In this document: positions 1-5,317 of the stretch, in pieces
Numbering within the stretch: the first letter of the stretch is position 1
Layout of the letters: each line of letters starts with the position of its first letter
Source of the DNA: Spirochaetales bacterium
Lineage (GTDB): Bacteria; Spirochaetota; Spirochaetia; Sphaerochaetales; Sphaerochaetaceae
Length of the DNA: 5,317 nt
Direction of reading: 5' to 3'
Assembly: GCA_022785155.1 (NCBI GenBank)
Contig: JALFRH010000135.1
Coordinates: 1-5,317 of the forward strand
Position numbers and translations under genes: made by a program
Notes under the pieces: generated by a model
The model's database searches: none
What the model was told of the DNA's origin: nothing
What the model saw: only the letters and a program-made list of their open reading frames with translations

Positions 1-217
1 AGAACTCCCCCCTATATTCGGAGTCAAATGTAATGGCTTCGCCTCCTGTCTCCATGAAAGTGAAGGAAAACCTATCGCCTTCACCTTCCATCAAGAAGAA
101 ATGATTGTCCTCCACCTGACTGTTATTTCTCATTCCATAGGCCACTGAATACCTATCTGTGGCGGAAAGGGAAAGTGATATACCTACCAAAACCATCAGA
201 ACAAGCAGCTTTTTCAT
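1..217 (-). CDS. Exported protein of unknown function, N-terminal 72 codons only (runs off left edge)
   Basis: The reading frame opens at ATG 217-215 and stays open to the window edge, so the 3' part is missing. The first 19 residues, MKKLLVLMVLVGISLSLSA, form a classic signal peptide: a basic n-region (KK), a hydrophobic core of about residues 4-17 and a small-residue end suitable for signal peptidase I near A19/T20. No lipobox cysteine is present, so it should be a soluble periplasmic or outer-membrane protein rather than a lipoprotein. The mature part (from TDRYS) alternates hydrophobic and polar residues (RFSFTF, AITFDSEYRG), which suggests beta strands, possibly a small beta-barrel or beta-sandwich; this is inference. 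The start is supported by a strong Shine-Dalgarno AAGGAG eight bases upstream and by an ATGA overlap with the stop of the HAD gene. All four arginines use AGG or AGA. I do not recognise the family. Confidence 0.85.
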   Translation of the reverse strand, partial: MKKLLVLMVLVGISLSLSATDRYSVAYGMRNNSQVEDNHFFLMEGEGDRFSFTFMETGGEAITFDSEYRGEF

Positions 218-804
218 TCCAAGTACTCCTTGAAGAACTCTTCGTTTTCTTCTTTGTTTTCATTGTTATATAGAAGAGTCTTAATACCCAAGGAAGAAGC
301 CACATCTGTGTTGTAGGCCCTGTCATCTATGAAGATGGTGTCCTCTGGACTTACCTTCTCTTTTTCAAGAATATAGAGAAAGAAATCGGGGGAAGGCTTA
401 GCCACACCCATCTTATAGGAAAGATACAAATGGTCCAGATGGGAAAGAGGCTTCTCCTCCATTTTTTCCACCACCGTCATATGGGGCTCGAAAGTATTGG
501 AGCCCAAGACACAGCGATGGCCTTTTTCTCTCAGTTTATCGATTGTCTCCATCATATAAGGATTGGGGAGAGGATGGAAATCCCGGATAAAGAGATTCTC
601 GTTTATCTTGACGTTGTACTTCTTCTCCATTATTCCAAAGAAATCCATACTCTCCATCTTTCCTTCCATAAGATCCTTGTCATAGAGACCATAGAAAGCT
701 CTGAAAGGCTTGTAATCAAGAGAGAAACGCTCGGCTATAGCCTGAAGATTCTTTACGTTGAGGATCAACACTTCCCCCATATCGAAGATAAACAGTTTTC
801 CCAT
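214..804 (-). CDS. HAD-superfamily hydrolase, YihX/IA-type phosphatase
   Basis: A 196-residue cytosolic protein with all four HAD motifs in order. Motif I is FIFDMGEVL (residues 5-13) with nucleophile D8; motif II is GSNT (101-104) with S102; motif III is GVAKPSPDFF with K136; motif IV is FIDDRAYN with D160/D161. The helical cap lies between about residues 15 and 90, as in subfamily IA. Length and motif spacing fit YihX-like sugar-phosphate phosphatases, but the substrate cannot be read from sequence. The usual second aspartate of motif I (DxD) is glycine (G10); DxG is common in this branch (YihX has DLG), so activity is still plausible. ATG 804 is the only possible start, since an in-frame TAA sits at 816-814 and motif I begins at residue 5. 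No good Shine-Dalgarno precedes it (a GAGG is 23 bases away), so translation may depend on coupling from the TVP38 gene 31 bp upstream. The stop overlaps the next gene as ATGA. Confidence 0.92.
   Translation of the reverse strand: MGKLFIFDMGEVLILNVKNLQAIAERFSLDYKPFRAFYGLYDKDLMEGKMESMDFFGIMEKKYNVKINENLFIRDFHPLPNPYMMETIDKLREKGHRCVLGSNTFEPHMTVVEKMEEKPLSHLDHLYLSYKMGVAKPSPDFFLYILEKEKVSPEDTIFIDDRAYNTDVASSLGIKTLLYNNENKEENEEFFKEYLE
226..231 (-). promoter_or_regulatory. Ribosome binding site of the exported-protein gene
   Basis: AAGGAG on the minus strand, eight bases before ATG 217-215. It lies inside the last codons of the HAD gene and is the strongest Shine-Dalgarno in the window. It fixes the start of the left-edge gene, which overlaps the HAD stop as ATGA. 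Confidence 0.8.
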
Positions 805-835
805 GGGTGCAGTTTATCAGAATATGGCCTCAATT

Positions 836-1567
836 TCATTCTTCCCCAGTGTTTTTATCCTTCTTTTTTCCATTTCGTTTCACAATCAATGAATATATCC
901 CGATTCCGAGGAAAGTACATGCAATTATCAAGGCCATGATTATAATGGCCAGGATATAGCTCTTGTCCCCCATGGCGCTGCCTCCTGCCGTGGAAGCCCA
1001 GATTGCAGGGATTCTCAGAAAGGTTGCAATCAAAATAAAGGTTGAGAACTTTATTTCCGTAAGCCCACAGAAATACGCCAATAAATCCTTGGGGGTTCCT
1101 GGAATCAGGAAAAGAAGAGAGATCAGGATATCCCTGCTTTTATAGGATTTCAGGAACTTCAGTTCATTTATCTTCTGGACAGGGAAGAAGGCCTCCACAA
1201 GTCTATATCCAAAGTACCTTACAAGGAGAAAAACCAAAGCACTTCCAATTCCCATTCCAATTGTAGAGAGAACCATGGCCTCAAAGTGCCCGAAAGCATA
1301 TCCTCCTGCAACCTCCAAAGGTCCTCCTGGAATCACCGCCACCAGTACCTGGAGTACATTCATACCCACATATGCAACCTTGCCCCATACACCCATTCCA
1401 TCTATCCAGGCTCTGAAGGCATCAGGATTCTTTGCGTGTTTTACAATTGGAATGCCAACAACAACCAAAAGAAAAACAGAAAACAACAAGAACACCAAAA
1501 AGGCGGTCAAAGAAAGCACTTTCTGGCTCTTGGGAGATAATTCATTCCATTTTTTCTTTTCATTCAT
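836..1567 (-). CDS. TVP38/TMEM64-family (VTT/DedA-like) inner-membrane protein
   Basis: A 243-residue polytopic membrane protein. After a charged N-terminus there is a transmembrane helix at about residues 18-40, the VTT core at about 62-200 and a final helix at about 203-228, followed by a strongly basic tail (KRNGKKKDK) that should face the cytoplasm. Family signatures are visible: PGGPLEVAGGYAFG (80-93), the first re-entrant loop with conserved P, E85 and GG; and IPGTPKDLLAYFCGLT (155-170), the second loop with P159-K160 and a following glycine. R185 and the small-residue stretch GGSAMG (195-200) also fit. Related VTT/DedA proteins are linked to lipid scrambling or lipid-carrier transport; the substrate here is unknown. 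The chosen ATG keeps the first helix; upstream the frame reads only 11 more codons to a TAG, with no better start. No Shine-Dalgarno is present (the upstream bases read TCCTTTCCTCC), which is odd. It follows the deacylase stop by 43 bp. Confidence 0.92.
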   Translation of the reverse strand: MNEKKKWNELSPKSQKVLSLTAFLVFLLFSVFLLVVVGIPIVKHAKNPDAFRAWIDGMGVWGKVAYVGMNVLQVLVAVIPGGPLEVAGGYAFGHFEAMVLSTIGMGIGSALVFLLVRYFGYRLVEAFFPVQKINELKFLKSYKSRDILISLLFLIPGTPKDLLAYFCGLTEIKFSTFILIATFLRIPAIWASTAGGSAMGDKSYILAIIIMALIIACTFLGIGIYSLIVKRNGKKKDKNTGEE

Positions 1568-1610
1568 GGAGGAAAGGATAACTACAAAATCCCATTTAGG
1601 CTACTTGCCT

Positions 1611-3167
1611 CTATATTGTAAGTACTTTTCCTCCCAATTCTCCTGTAATTCCATCGTTTTCCACTGCAACTTTTCCATTTACAAGAACCAAGGAGAAACC
1701 TCTATTTCTCCTTTCGTCCACTAATGAAAGGAGCTCGGGATCAAAGACTGTGATATCTGCAGCCTTTCCTTCCTCCAAGGTGCCTCTGTCACGTAAGCCG
1801 AAGCGATCTGCAGTCTCCCCCGTCATTCTCCTTATGCCCTCTTCCATAGTCATAAGCTTTCTTTCCATGACATATTTTTTCAGAAACTCCACTGTAGAGT
1901 GGAAAGAACGTGGATGAGGTAGAGGTGAGGAATAGAGGCTGTCTGTCCCGAAACAAGATAAGGAGTGGGATATGACCTTCTCCAAGTTCTCTTCAGATTC
2001 AGTTACATCGGTCATGACAGCCAAGCCCGTTTCATCCTCCAGAATATCAAAAAGGGCGTCAAGAGGATCACTTAGGTCCTTTATACCTGCAATCTCAGAC
2101 AGCGTCATGCCATTATACTCAGGGTGAGAGGAGAGATAGAGGGCCTTTATGGCATCCGGCCCCACCATAGGATAGACGCTATCCCAGCCGTCAGGATCCA
2201 TAATCTCTTCTTTGATGGTTCTTCTTTCACTATCCAAGGAAAGTGCCATTCTCTGTTCAAGCCTCGAGTATGCCAAAACACGGGGAGGAAGAAGAGAGAA
2301 GAGGCTTGTGGAGCCGAAGGTATATGGATAGACGTCAAACTTAACATCAACCCCCTCTTCCCTATATTTCTCTATCATCCCCAGCATTACGTCTATATTC
2401 TTCTCATTCTCTTTGCCTATGGCCTTCAAGTGGGAGACTTCCAATCTCACTCCACTCTCTTTTGCATACTCCAATACTTCTTCCAACGATTTGACACAGC
2501 CTCTTCCTTCAGACCTATGGTGGACTGAGAATATCTTGTTTTTGGAGGCCACAACCTTCAAAAGGGAAAGGATTTCAAAGGGGGATGCAAAGACACAGGG
2601 AGAGTAATAAAGGCCTGAAGAGAAGCCTATGGCGCCTTTATCCAGTTCCGATGAAAGAAGAGCGCACATATCCTCCACTTCCCTTTCAGTGGCTTCCCTC
2701 AGAGAGTCGTTTCCCATTACATATGCCCTAAGGGCTGTATGGGACACCAAGAAGGCCTCGTTGCACCCCATGCCGTTTTTCTGTAGATAGGCTTTGTAAG
2801 AGGAAAAATCATTCCAATTCCAATCTTTCCACTCTCCCAATACATCCTTTACAAACTCTTTCAAAATTGGATTCTTGTATGGAAAAACACCTATTCCGCA
2901 GTTACCAGAAATATCTGTAGTAATACCTTGCCCGACTTTATAGGAAGCCTTTGGATCGGAAAAAAACAGGAAGTCTGAGTGTGTATGGGAGTCTATGAAG
3001 CCTGGGGCCACTATTTTTCCAGTGCAATCCACAACCTTCTTTCCCCTGGATATATTGCTATTGGTAATAAGGGCTATGGATGAGGAGAAGACCGCCACAT
3101 CAGCCTTGTACGGCTTACCTCCCCTTCCATCCATTATAAGACCGTTTTTCAATATAACGTCATACAT
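1611..3167 (-). CDS. N-acyl-D-amino-acid deacylase (amidohydrolase superfamily)
   Basis: A 518-residue cytosolic metal-dependent hydrolase expected to remove the acyl group from N-acyl-D-amino acids, giving a free D-amino acid. Small beta-sandwich segments at both ends (1-55 and about 460-518, with GTLEEGKAADITVFDP and LVLVNGKV) flank a TIM barrel. Metal and catalytic residues match the D-aminoacylase pattern: HTH (H61, H63) after APGFIDS; C90 in ISGNCGIG, the position of the zinc-bridging cysteine; H216 in VHHRSEG; H246 in LEVSHLKAIG; and the catalytic D409 in FGTDS, followed by the typical HPR (418-420). GAIGFSSGLYYSPC (178-191) and FDVYPYTFGSTS (277-288) are also family blocks. No signal peptide is seen. 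Which acyl group or amino acid it prefers cannot be told; related family members include D-glutamate and D-aspartate deacylases and dipeptidases. The ATG overlaps the stop of the pseudo-Fic gene by 8 bp (ATGTATGA), with GGAG ten bases upstream, so it is probably translationally coupled. All key residues appear intact. Confidence 0.93.
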   Translation of the reverse strand: MYDVILKNGLIMDGRGGKPYKADVAVFSSSIALITNSNISRGKKVVDCTGKIVAPGFIDSHTHSDFLFFSDPKASYKVGQGITTDISGNCGIGVFPYKNPILKEFVKDVLGEWKDWNWNDFSSYKAYLQKNGMGCNEAFLVSHTALRAYVMGNDSLREATEREVEDMCALLSSELDKGAIGFSSGLYYSPCVFASPFEILSLLKVVASKNKIFSVHHRSEGRGCVKSLEEVLEYAKESGVRLEVSHLKAIGKENEKNIDVMLGMIEKYREEGVDVKFDVYPYTFGSTSLFSLLPPRVLAYSRLEQRMALSLDSERRTIKEEIMDPDGWDSVYPMVGPDAIKALYLSSHPEYNGMTLSEIAGIKDLSDPLDALFDILEDETGLAVMTDVTESEENLEKVISHSLSCFGTDSLYSSPLPHPRSFHSTVEFLKKYVMERKLMTMEEGIRRMTGETADRFGLRDRGTLEEGKAADITVFDPELLSLVDERRNRGFSLVLVNGKVAVENDGITGELGGKVLTI

Positions 3168-4044
3168 TCTTCTTCATCTCCATATAAGACCTGAGGATCA
3201 TTCTCTCTGTCAGGGATGTCAAATCAGTATAGACACCCTTACTTGAAACCAAGGAATAGGCAGCCTTTGCTTCAAGAAGAATGGAAGAATCCAAAAGCGG
3301 AGGAAGAACACCTCCCCTCATAAGTTCGCCCCCAAGGACAAGGTATGTAAAGAAAGATAGAGCGGAATTATAAGGTGAGATCCTTGTAATCTCGCCAGAG
3401 AGGATCGATGAGGATGAAACTGGATGGAGAAGAGACCAGGAGTCTTCGTATTGCTTAAGCATTGTCTCCATTGCAGCCTTGACGCTTATTTTCTCCCCAT
3501 CTTCCCTTCCTTCCAGATATTCCCTTTCATACTCTCCGTCAGAGTCCAGGATACCCTGCATCAGACGGGCATAGGTCTCCTTCAAGGTTCCTCCGTTCCA
3601 CTTGTCCTTTTTGTGGAAAAGATTCTTCAGTATGGAAGTGAAGTTTACTATCAACAGGTGTTCCTGAAGGGAAAGGGAGTAACAAAGCTTTCCTTCCAGC
3701 ACCACCTTCACTTCCTCAGCCCCTATTTCCTTACCATCCAAAAGAAAGAGAAAAGAGATTGTAGAGGGAAGAAGGGATACGAAGGAAGAAGAGCTGGATG
3801 AGAGAGGAAAGTCTGAAGACATTCCATGGAGTGTGTCCACATCCACAAAACCAGGCCTTATATCCAGGTTTCTGAATCTTCTGAGGACTCTGCCGTCTCC
3901 TGGCTTGGGAGCATCGGCTGGAATAAGCCAAGACCAGCCGTTTCTCACAGCACCATCTATTCTTCCGTCATTGCAGAGTATCCTGACCCTGCGCCCTGTA
4001 ATACCCCATTTTTGGGAAGCTGTATTTACATCCATGTACTGCAT
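3160..4044 (-). CDS. Helix-turn-helix protein with a degenerate (pseudo) Fic domain
   Basis: A 294-residue protein. Residues 4-52 are a helix-turn-helix domain (MDVNTASQKWGITGRRVRI, then GRIDGAVRNGWSWLIPADA ending PKPGDGR), a form often found on or beside Fic proteins. A serine-rich linker (82-87) follows. The C-terminal half retains the Fic scaffold: EVKVVLEGK (111-119), SLQEHLLIVN (125-134), LHPV (206-209), RI (221-222) and ELMRGG (240-245). The active loop, normally HPFxxGNGRxxR, reads SPYNSALSFFTY (223-234): catalytic His is S223, the phosphate-binding GNG is ALS and both arginines are aromatic. AMP transfer is therefore not expected. A role as regulator or binding protein is inference. 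The frame is open and shares an 8-bp overlap with the deacylase, which argues against a decaying pseudogene. An ATG at 4095 would add 17 residues, but the ATG at 4044 has GGTGG eleven bases upstream and sits directly before the HTH; M4 is a less likely alternative. Confidence 0.8.
   Translation of the reverse strand: MQYMDVNTASQKWGITGRRVRILCNDGRIDGAVRNGWSWLIPADAPKPGDGRVLRRFRNLDIRPGFVDVDTLHGMSSDFPLSSSSSSFVSLLPSTISFLFLLDGKEIGAEEVKVVLEGKLCYSLSLQEHLLIVNFTSILKNLFHKKDKWNGGTLKETYARLMQGILDSDGEYEREYLEGREDGEKISVKAAMETMLKQYEDSWSLLHPVSSSSILSGEITRISPYNSALSFFTYLVLGGELMRGGVLPPLLDSSILLEAKAAYSLVSSKGVYTDLTSLTERMILRSYMEMKKNV
3178..3181 (-). promoter_or_regulatory. Ribosome binding site of the deacylase gene, inside the pseudo-Fic gene
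   Basis: GGAG on the minus strand, ten bases before ATG 3167-3165, with further purines (AAGAAGA) up to the start. It lies within the last codons of the upstream gene and supports this start, which overlaps the upstream stop. Confidence 0.6.
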
Positions 4045-4055
4045 ATTGTGATTTT

Positions 4056-4060
4056 CCACC
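4056..4060 (-). promoter_or_regulatory. Probable ribosome binding site of the HTH/pseudo-Fic gene
   Basis: GGTGG followed by AAAA on the minus strand, eleven bases before ATG 4044-4042. It is a one-mismatch Shine-Dalgarno and is the reason for choosing 4044 over the ATG at 4095. Most of it lies in the 3' arm of a small inverted repeat (CACCA 4076-4072, TGGTG 4061-4057), so it could be partly masked in the mRNA. Confidence 0.45.
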
Positions 4061-4090
4061 AGAACAAAGTGTGGTGCAATACAAATTCGG

Positions 4091-4106
4091 AACAATTATT
4101 ATTGTT
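4091..4106. repeat. Short AT-rich inverted repeat (6-bp arms, 4-bp loop)
   Basis: AACAATTATTATTGTT is a perfect palindrome of two six-base arms around TATT. It lies 47 bp upstream of the HTH/pseudo-Fic start. Read on the minus strand it is not followed by a T-run, so it is not a terminator for these genes; an operator is possible. Palindromes of this size occur by chance in AT-rich DNA. Confidence 0.4.
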
Positions 4107-4123
4107 TTTCCCTGTTTTTATTC

Positions 4124-4900
4124 CTACATCTGGAATGAAAAGAGTTCAGAGAGCCAAGAATCTGCCAGATCCATCCAGTTTTCAGCCCTCTTCTCAGGAG
4201 AACCCACATCCTTCCTGCAGGTGGAAAGGCCATGTTTACCTTTGGTGAAGATGTGGTACTCGTAGTATGCCCCTGCTTTCTCCAAAGCCTCCAAAAGCAT
4301 AATGGTATTCATAGGAGGAACAGATTTGTCCTCAGTAGTATGCCAGACAAAGGTAGGAGGGATTGAGGCTGTTACATGGTTTTCAAGGGAGAAATACTCG
4401 ATTCTCTCCTTCTCCCCCCTTGTCAGATTATCCCTTGAGCCTTCATGGGTCCACTCCCCCATTGTAACCACAGGATAGGAGAGAACCAGGGCATCAGGCC
4501 TTGAGGACTCTCCATACTTCTCCCAATGGACACCCAACGAAAGGGCGGCATGTCCTCCTGCAGAGAAACCCATGAGAGCCAGGTTGTCTTCCTTCACTCT
4601 GAATCTATCTTTGTTTTTCCTGATGAAGGAAATAGCCTCAGCCACCTCTCTCTCCGGCTCTTTATTCTTTATCTCTTCCTTTGTTACAGCATATTCAACG
4701 ACAAAGAGATTGTATCCACGGGAAAGGAACTCCAGGACAATGGGCTCGCTTTCCCTGGGGGATAGATACTCATATCCTCCTCCAGGAAGGACTATGATTC
4801 CGGGGCGAAGTCTATGGCTGTCGCATTTATAAGACAAGTCTTCCCTTATGTAGGACTTCAGTACTGTTCCGTCTCCAAGTTTGAATTCATTGTATTCCAT
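4124..4900 (-). CDS. Alpha/beta-hydrolase, acetyl esterase/lipase type
   Basis: A 258-residue cytosolic hydrolase of the acetyl esterase/lipase group (COG0657-like, near BD-FAE and xylan acetyl esterases). Oxyanion-hole motif PGGGY is at 39-43, the nucleophile elbow GFSAGG at 111-116 with S113, the acid D191 in TTEDKSVP, and the catalytic histidine H223 in GKHGLS, so the Ser-Asp-His triad is complete and properly ordered. No signal peptide or lid insertion is evident and the length is normal. The expected reaction is hydrolysis of short-chain carboxylic esters, such as acetyl groups on sugars; the real substrate is unknown. The start at ATG 4900 overlaps the end of the glycosyltransferase by 14 bp and has only a weak AAGAG 13 bases upstream, consistent with translational coupling. 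A TTG at 4933 would add 11 residues (LKKIQKSLIKK) but has no Shine-Dalgarno and deepens the overlap, so it is less likely. Confidence 0.92.
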   Translation of the reverse strand: MEYNEFKLGDGTVLKSYIREDLSYKCDSHRLRPGIIVLPGGGYEYLSPRESEPIVLEFLSRGYNLFVVEYAVTKEEIKNKEPEREVAEAISFIRKNKDRFRVKEDNLALMGFSAGGHAALSLGVHWEKYGESSRPDALVLSYPVVTMGEWTHEGSRDNLTRGEKERIEYFSLENHVTASIPPTFVWHTTEDKSVPPMNTIMLLEALEKAGAYYEYHIFTKGKHGLSTCRKDVGSPEKRAENWMDLADSWLSELFSFQM

Positions 4901-5317
4901 TTTCTTTATTAAACTCTTTTGTATCTTTTTCAATCATTTCAATGAGTTTCTTTGAAGAGAAGACTACAGGAAGGTTGTCCATGGCATCCTCAATCCTCTT
5001 TCTTTCCCCTTCATCCCTGTAGAAACGCTCTATGATATCAGCCTTCTTGTCGATGTCGTCTTCACACCAACCCACATAATGATCCTTGAAAAAGAGTGGT
5101 GTGGAACGTGCCATATACAACACTTCGCTTACCAGGAACGGCCTCTTGAGATACAAGGACTCCATCAATGAGTTTGCACCGGCCTTCCCCATCTGCATGT
5201 CACATGCCATTATGTACAACGGGACATTGTCCACAAAGCCCCTCATCTCCAAGGAAAAGTCCGGGTGTGCCGTCCTAAAGAGGTTGAACTCCAATTCCGT
5301 GGTCCTGCTCTTTCCTC
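4887..5317 (-). CDS. Glycosyltransferase, GT28/MurG-like C-terminal domain (5' end beyond window)
   Basis: The frame is open through the right edge, so only the last 142 residues are visible. The TTG at 5294 could be read as a start but is an internal leucine: upstream codons continue as GKSRTTE and the domain begins before it. In visible numbering, GFVDNVP (26-32) is followed by MACDMQMGKAGANSLMES (36-53) and LKRPFLVSE (56-64). This is the nucleotide-sugar-binding pattern of the GT28 C-terminal domain (D...GKxGxxSxxEx...xxPfl), as in MurG, processive diacylglycerol glucosyltransferases and MGDG synthases; glycine-rich GKAG and E52 are the expected ligand-binding positions. The rest is a helical tail. 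It probably glycosylates a lipid acceptor at the inner face of the membrane, but donor and acceptor cannot be inferred without the N-terminal domain. The gene overlaps the downstream esterase by 14 bp, which suggests one transcript. Confidence 0.8.
   Translation of the reverse strand, partial: GKSRTTELEFNLFRTAHPDFSLEMRGFVDNVPLYIMACDMQMGKAGANSLMESLYLKRPFLVSEVLYMARSTPLFFKDHYVGWCEDDIDKKADIIERFYRDEGERKRIEDAMDNLPVVFSSKKLIEMIEKDTKEFNKENGIQ

Larger units (their letters stand above)
4045..4123 (-). promoter_or_regulatory. 79-bp AT-rich gap, the longest non-coding stretch; possible internal promoter or operator
   Basis: This is the only sizeable gap in the block, between the esterase stop and the start of the HTH gene. 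It holds two small inverted repeats: AACAAT-TATT-ATTGTT at 4091-4106 (six-base perfect arms, AT-only apart from one G/C pair) and CACCA/TGGTG with a 10-base loop at 4057-4076. I could not find a convincing -35/-10 pair: TTGTTC followed at 17 bases by ACACTT is the nearest, with a poor -10. As the following gene encodes a DNA-binding domain, an autoregulatory site here is a reasonable guess, nothing more. Confidence 0.25.

Noticed and set aside
430..939. Plus-strand open frame of 169 codons
   Set aside because: It lies opposite the HAD and TVP38 genes, both of which have complete family motifs on the minus strand; its translation shows no recognisable domain.
1594..1613. AGGC-AAGTA-GCCT hairpin after the deacylase stop as a terminator
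   Set aside because: Only a four-base stem, with no U-run directly after it, and the next gene starts within 43 bp.
1275..1724. Plus-strand open frame of 149 codons
   Set aside because: Antisense to the TVP38 gene and the end of the deacylase; composition (runs of K, T, S and P) fits a shadow frame.
3160..4044. Calling the Fic-like gene a pseudogene
   Set aside because: The frame is uninterrupted over 294 codons, framework residues are kept, and the stop overlaps the next start; replacement is confined largely to functional motifs, which fits a pseudoenzyme better.
4045..4095. Start of the HTH/pseudo-Fic protein at ATG 4095
   Set aside because: The extra 17 residues (beginning FRICIAPHF) precede the HTH domain, have no family likeness, and would overlap the candidate regulatory gap; GGTGG favours 4044.
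4091..4115. Hairpin followed by T-run on the plus strand as a terminator
   Set aside because: The stem is almost pure AT and no plus-strand gene ends here; on the minus strand the T-run is on the wrong side.
3826..4248. Plus-strand open frame of 140 codons covering the 79-bp gap
   Set aside because: Mostly antisense to the HTH and esterase genes, no Shine-Dalgarno of note, no domain; its presence across the gap is not enough to call it a gene.

Overview
All recognisable genes in this window lie on the minus strand, tightly packed with overlaps or short gaps, so the window reads right to left as one operon-like block of seven genes, the two edge genes being incomplete. The organism is bacterial. 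Moderate GC, arginine codons that are largely AGA/AGG (4 of 4 in the left-edge gene), and the flavour of the HTH-Fic and secreted proteins suggest a host-associated anaerobe, perhaps a spirochaete (Treponema/Sphaerochaetaceae-like). That assignment is inference and weak; a Firmicute is not excluded. No rRNA, tRNA, CRISPR array, insertion sequence or attachment site was seen.

Layout in order of transcription: (1) the C-terminal part of a GT28/MurG-like glycosyltransferase, entering from the right edge (4887-5317); (2) an alpha/beta-hydrolase of the acetyl esterase type (4124-4900), whose start overlaps the glycosyltransferase end by 14 bp; (3) a 79-bp gap with small inverted repeats (4045-4123); (4) a protein with an N-terminal helix-turn-helix domain and a degenerate Fic domain (3160-4044); (5) an N-acyl-D-amino-acid deacylase (1611-3167), overlapping gene 4 by 8 bp; (6) a TVP38/TMEM64 (VTT/DedA-like) membrane protein (836-1567); (7) a HAD phosphatase (214-804); (8) the first 72 codons of an exported protein with a clear signal peptide (1-217), starting in an ATGA overlap with the HAD stop codon and running off the left edge.

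The most unusual element is gene 4. It keeps the framework of an HTH-Fic protein and can be laid without gaps over the usual Fic core, but the catalytic HPFxxGNGRxxR loop reads SPYNSALSFFTY, and the inhibitory SxxIEGN motif reads LFLLDGK. It therefore looks like an intact pseudoenzyme rather than an AMP-transferase. Its stop codon lies inside the start of the deacylase gene, which ties the two together translationally. 

As a whole the block mixes envelope-related functions (glycolipid-type glycosyltransferase, VTT membrane protein, exported protein) with hydrolases for small molecules (esterase, D-amino-acid deacylase, phosphatase). A common theme of envelope or peptidoglycan-fragment metabolism is possible but not proven by the sequence.
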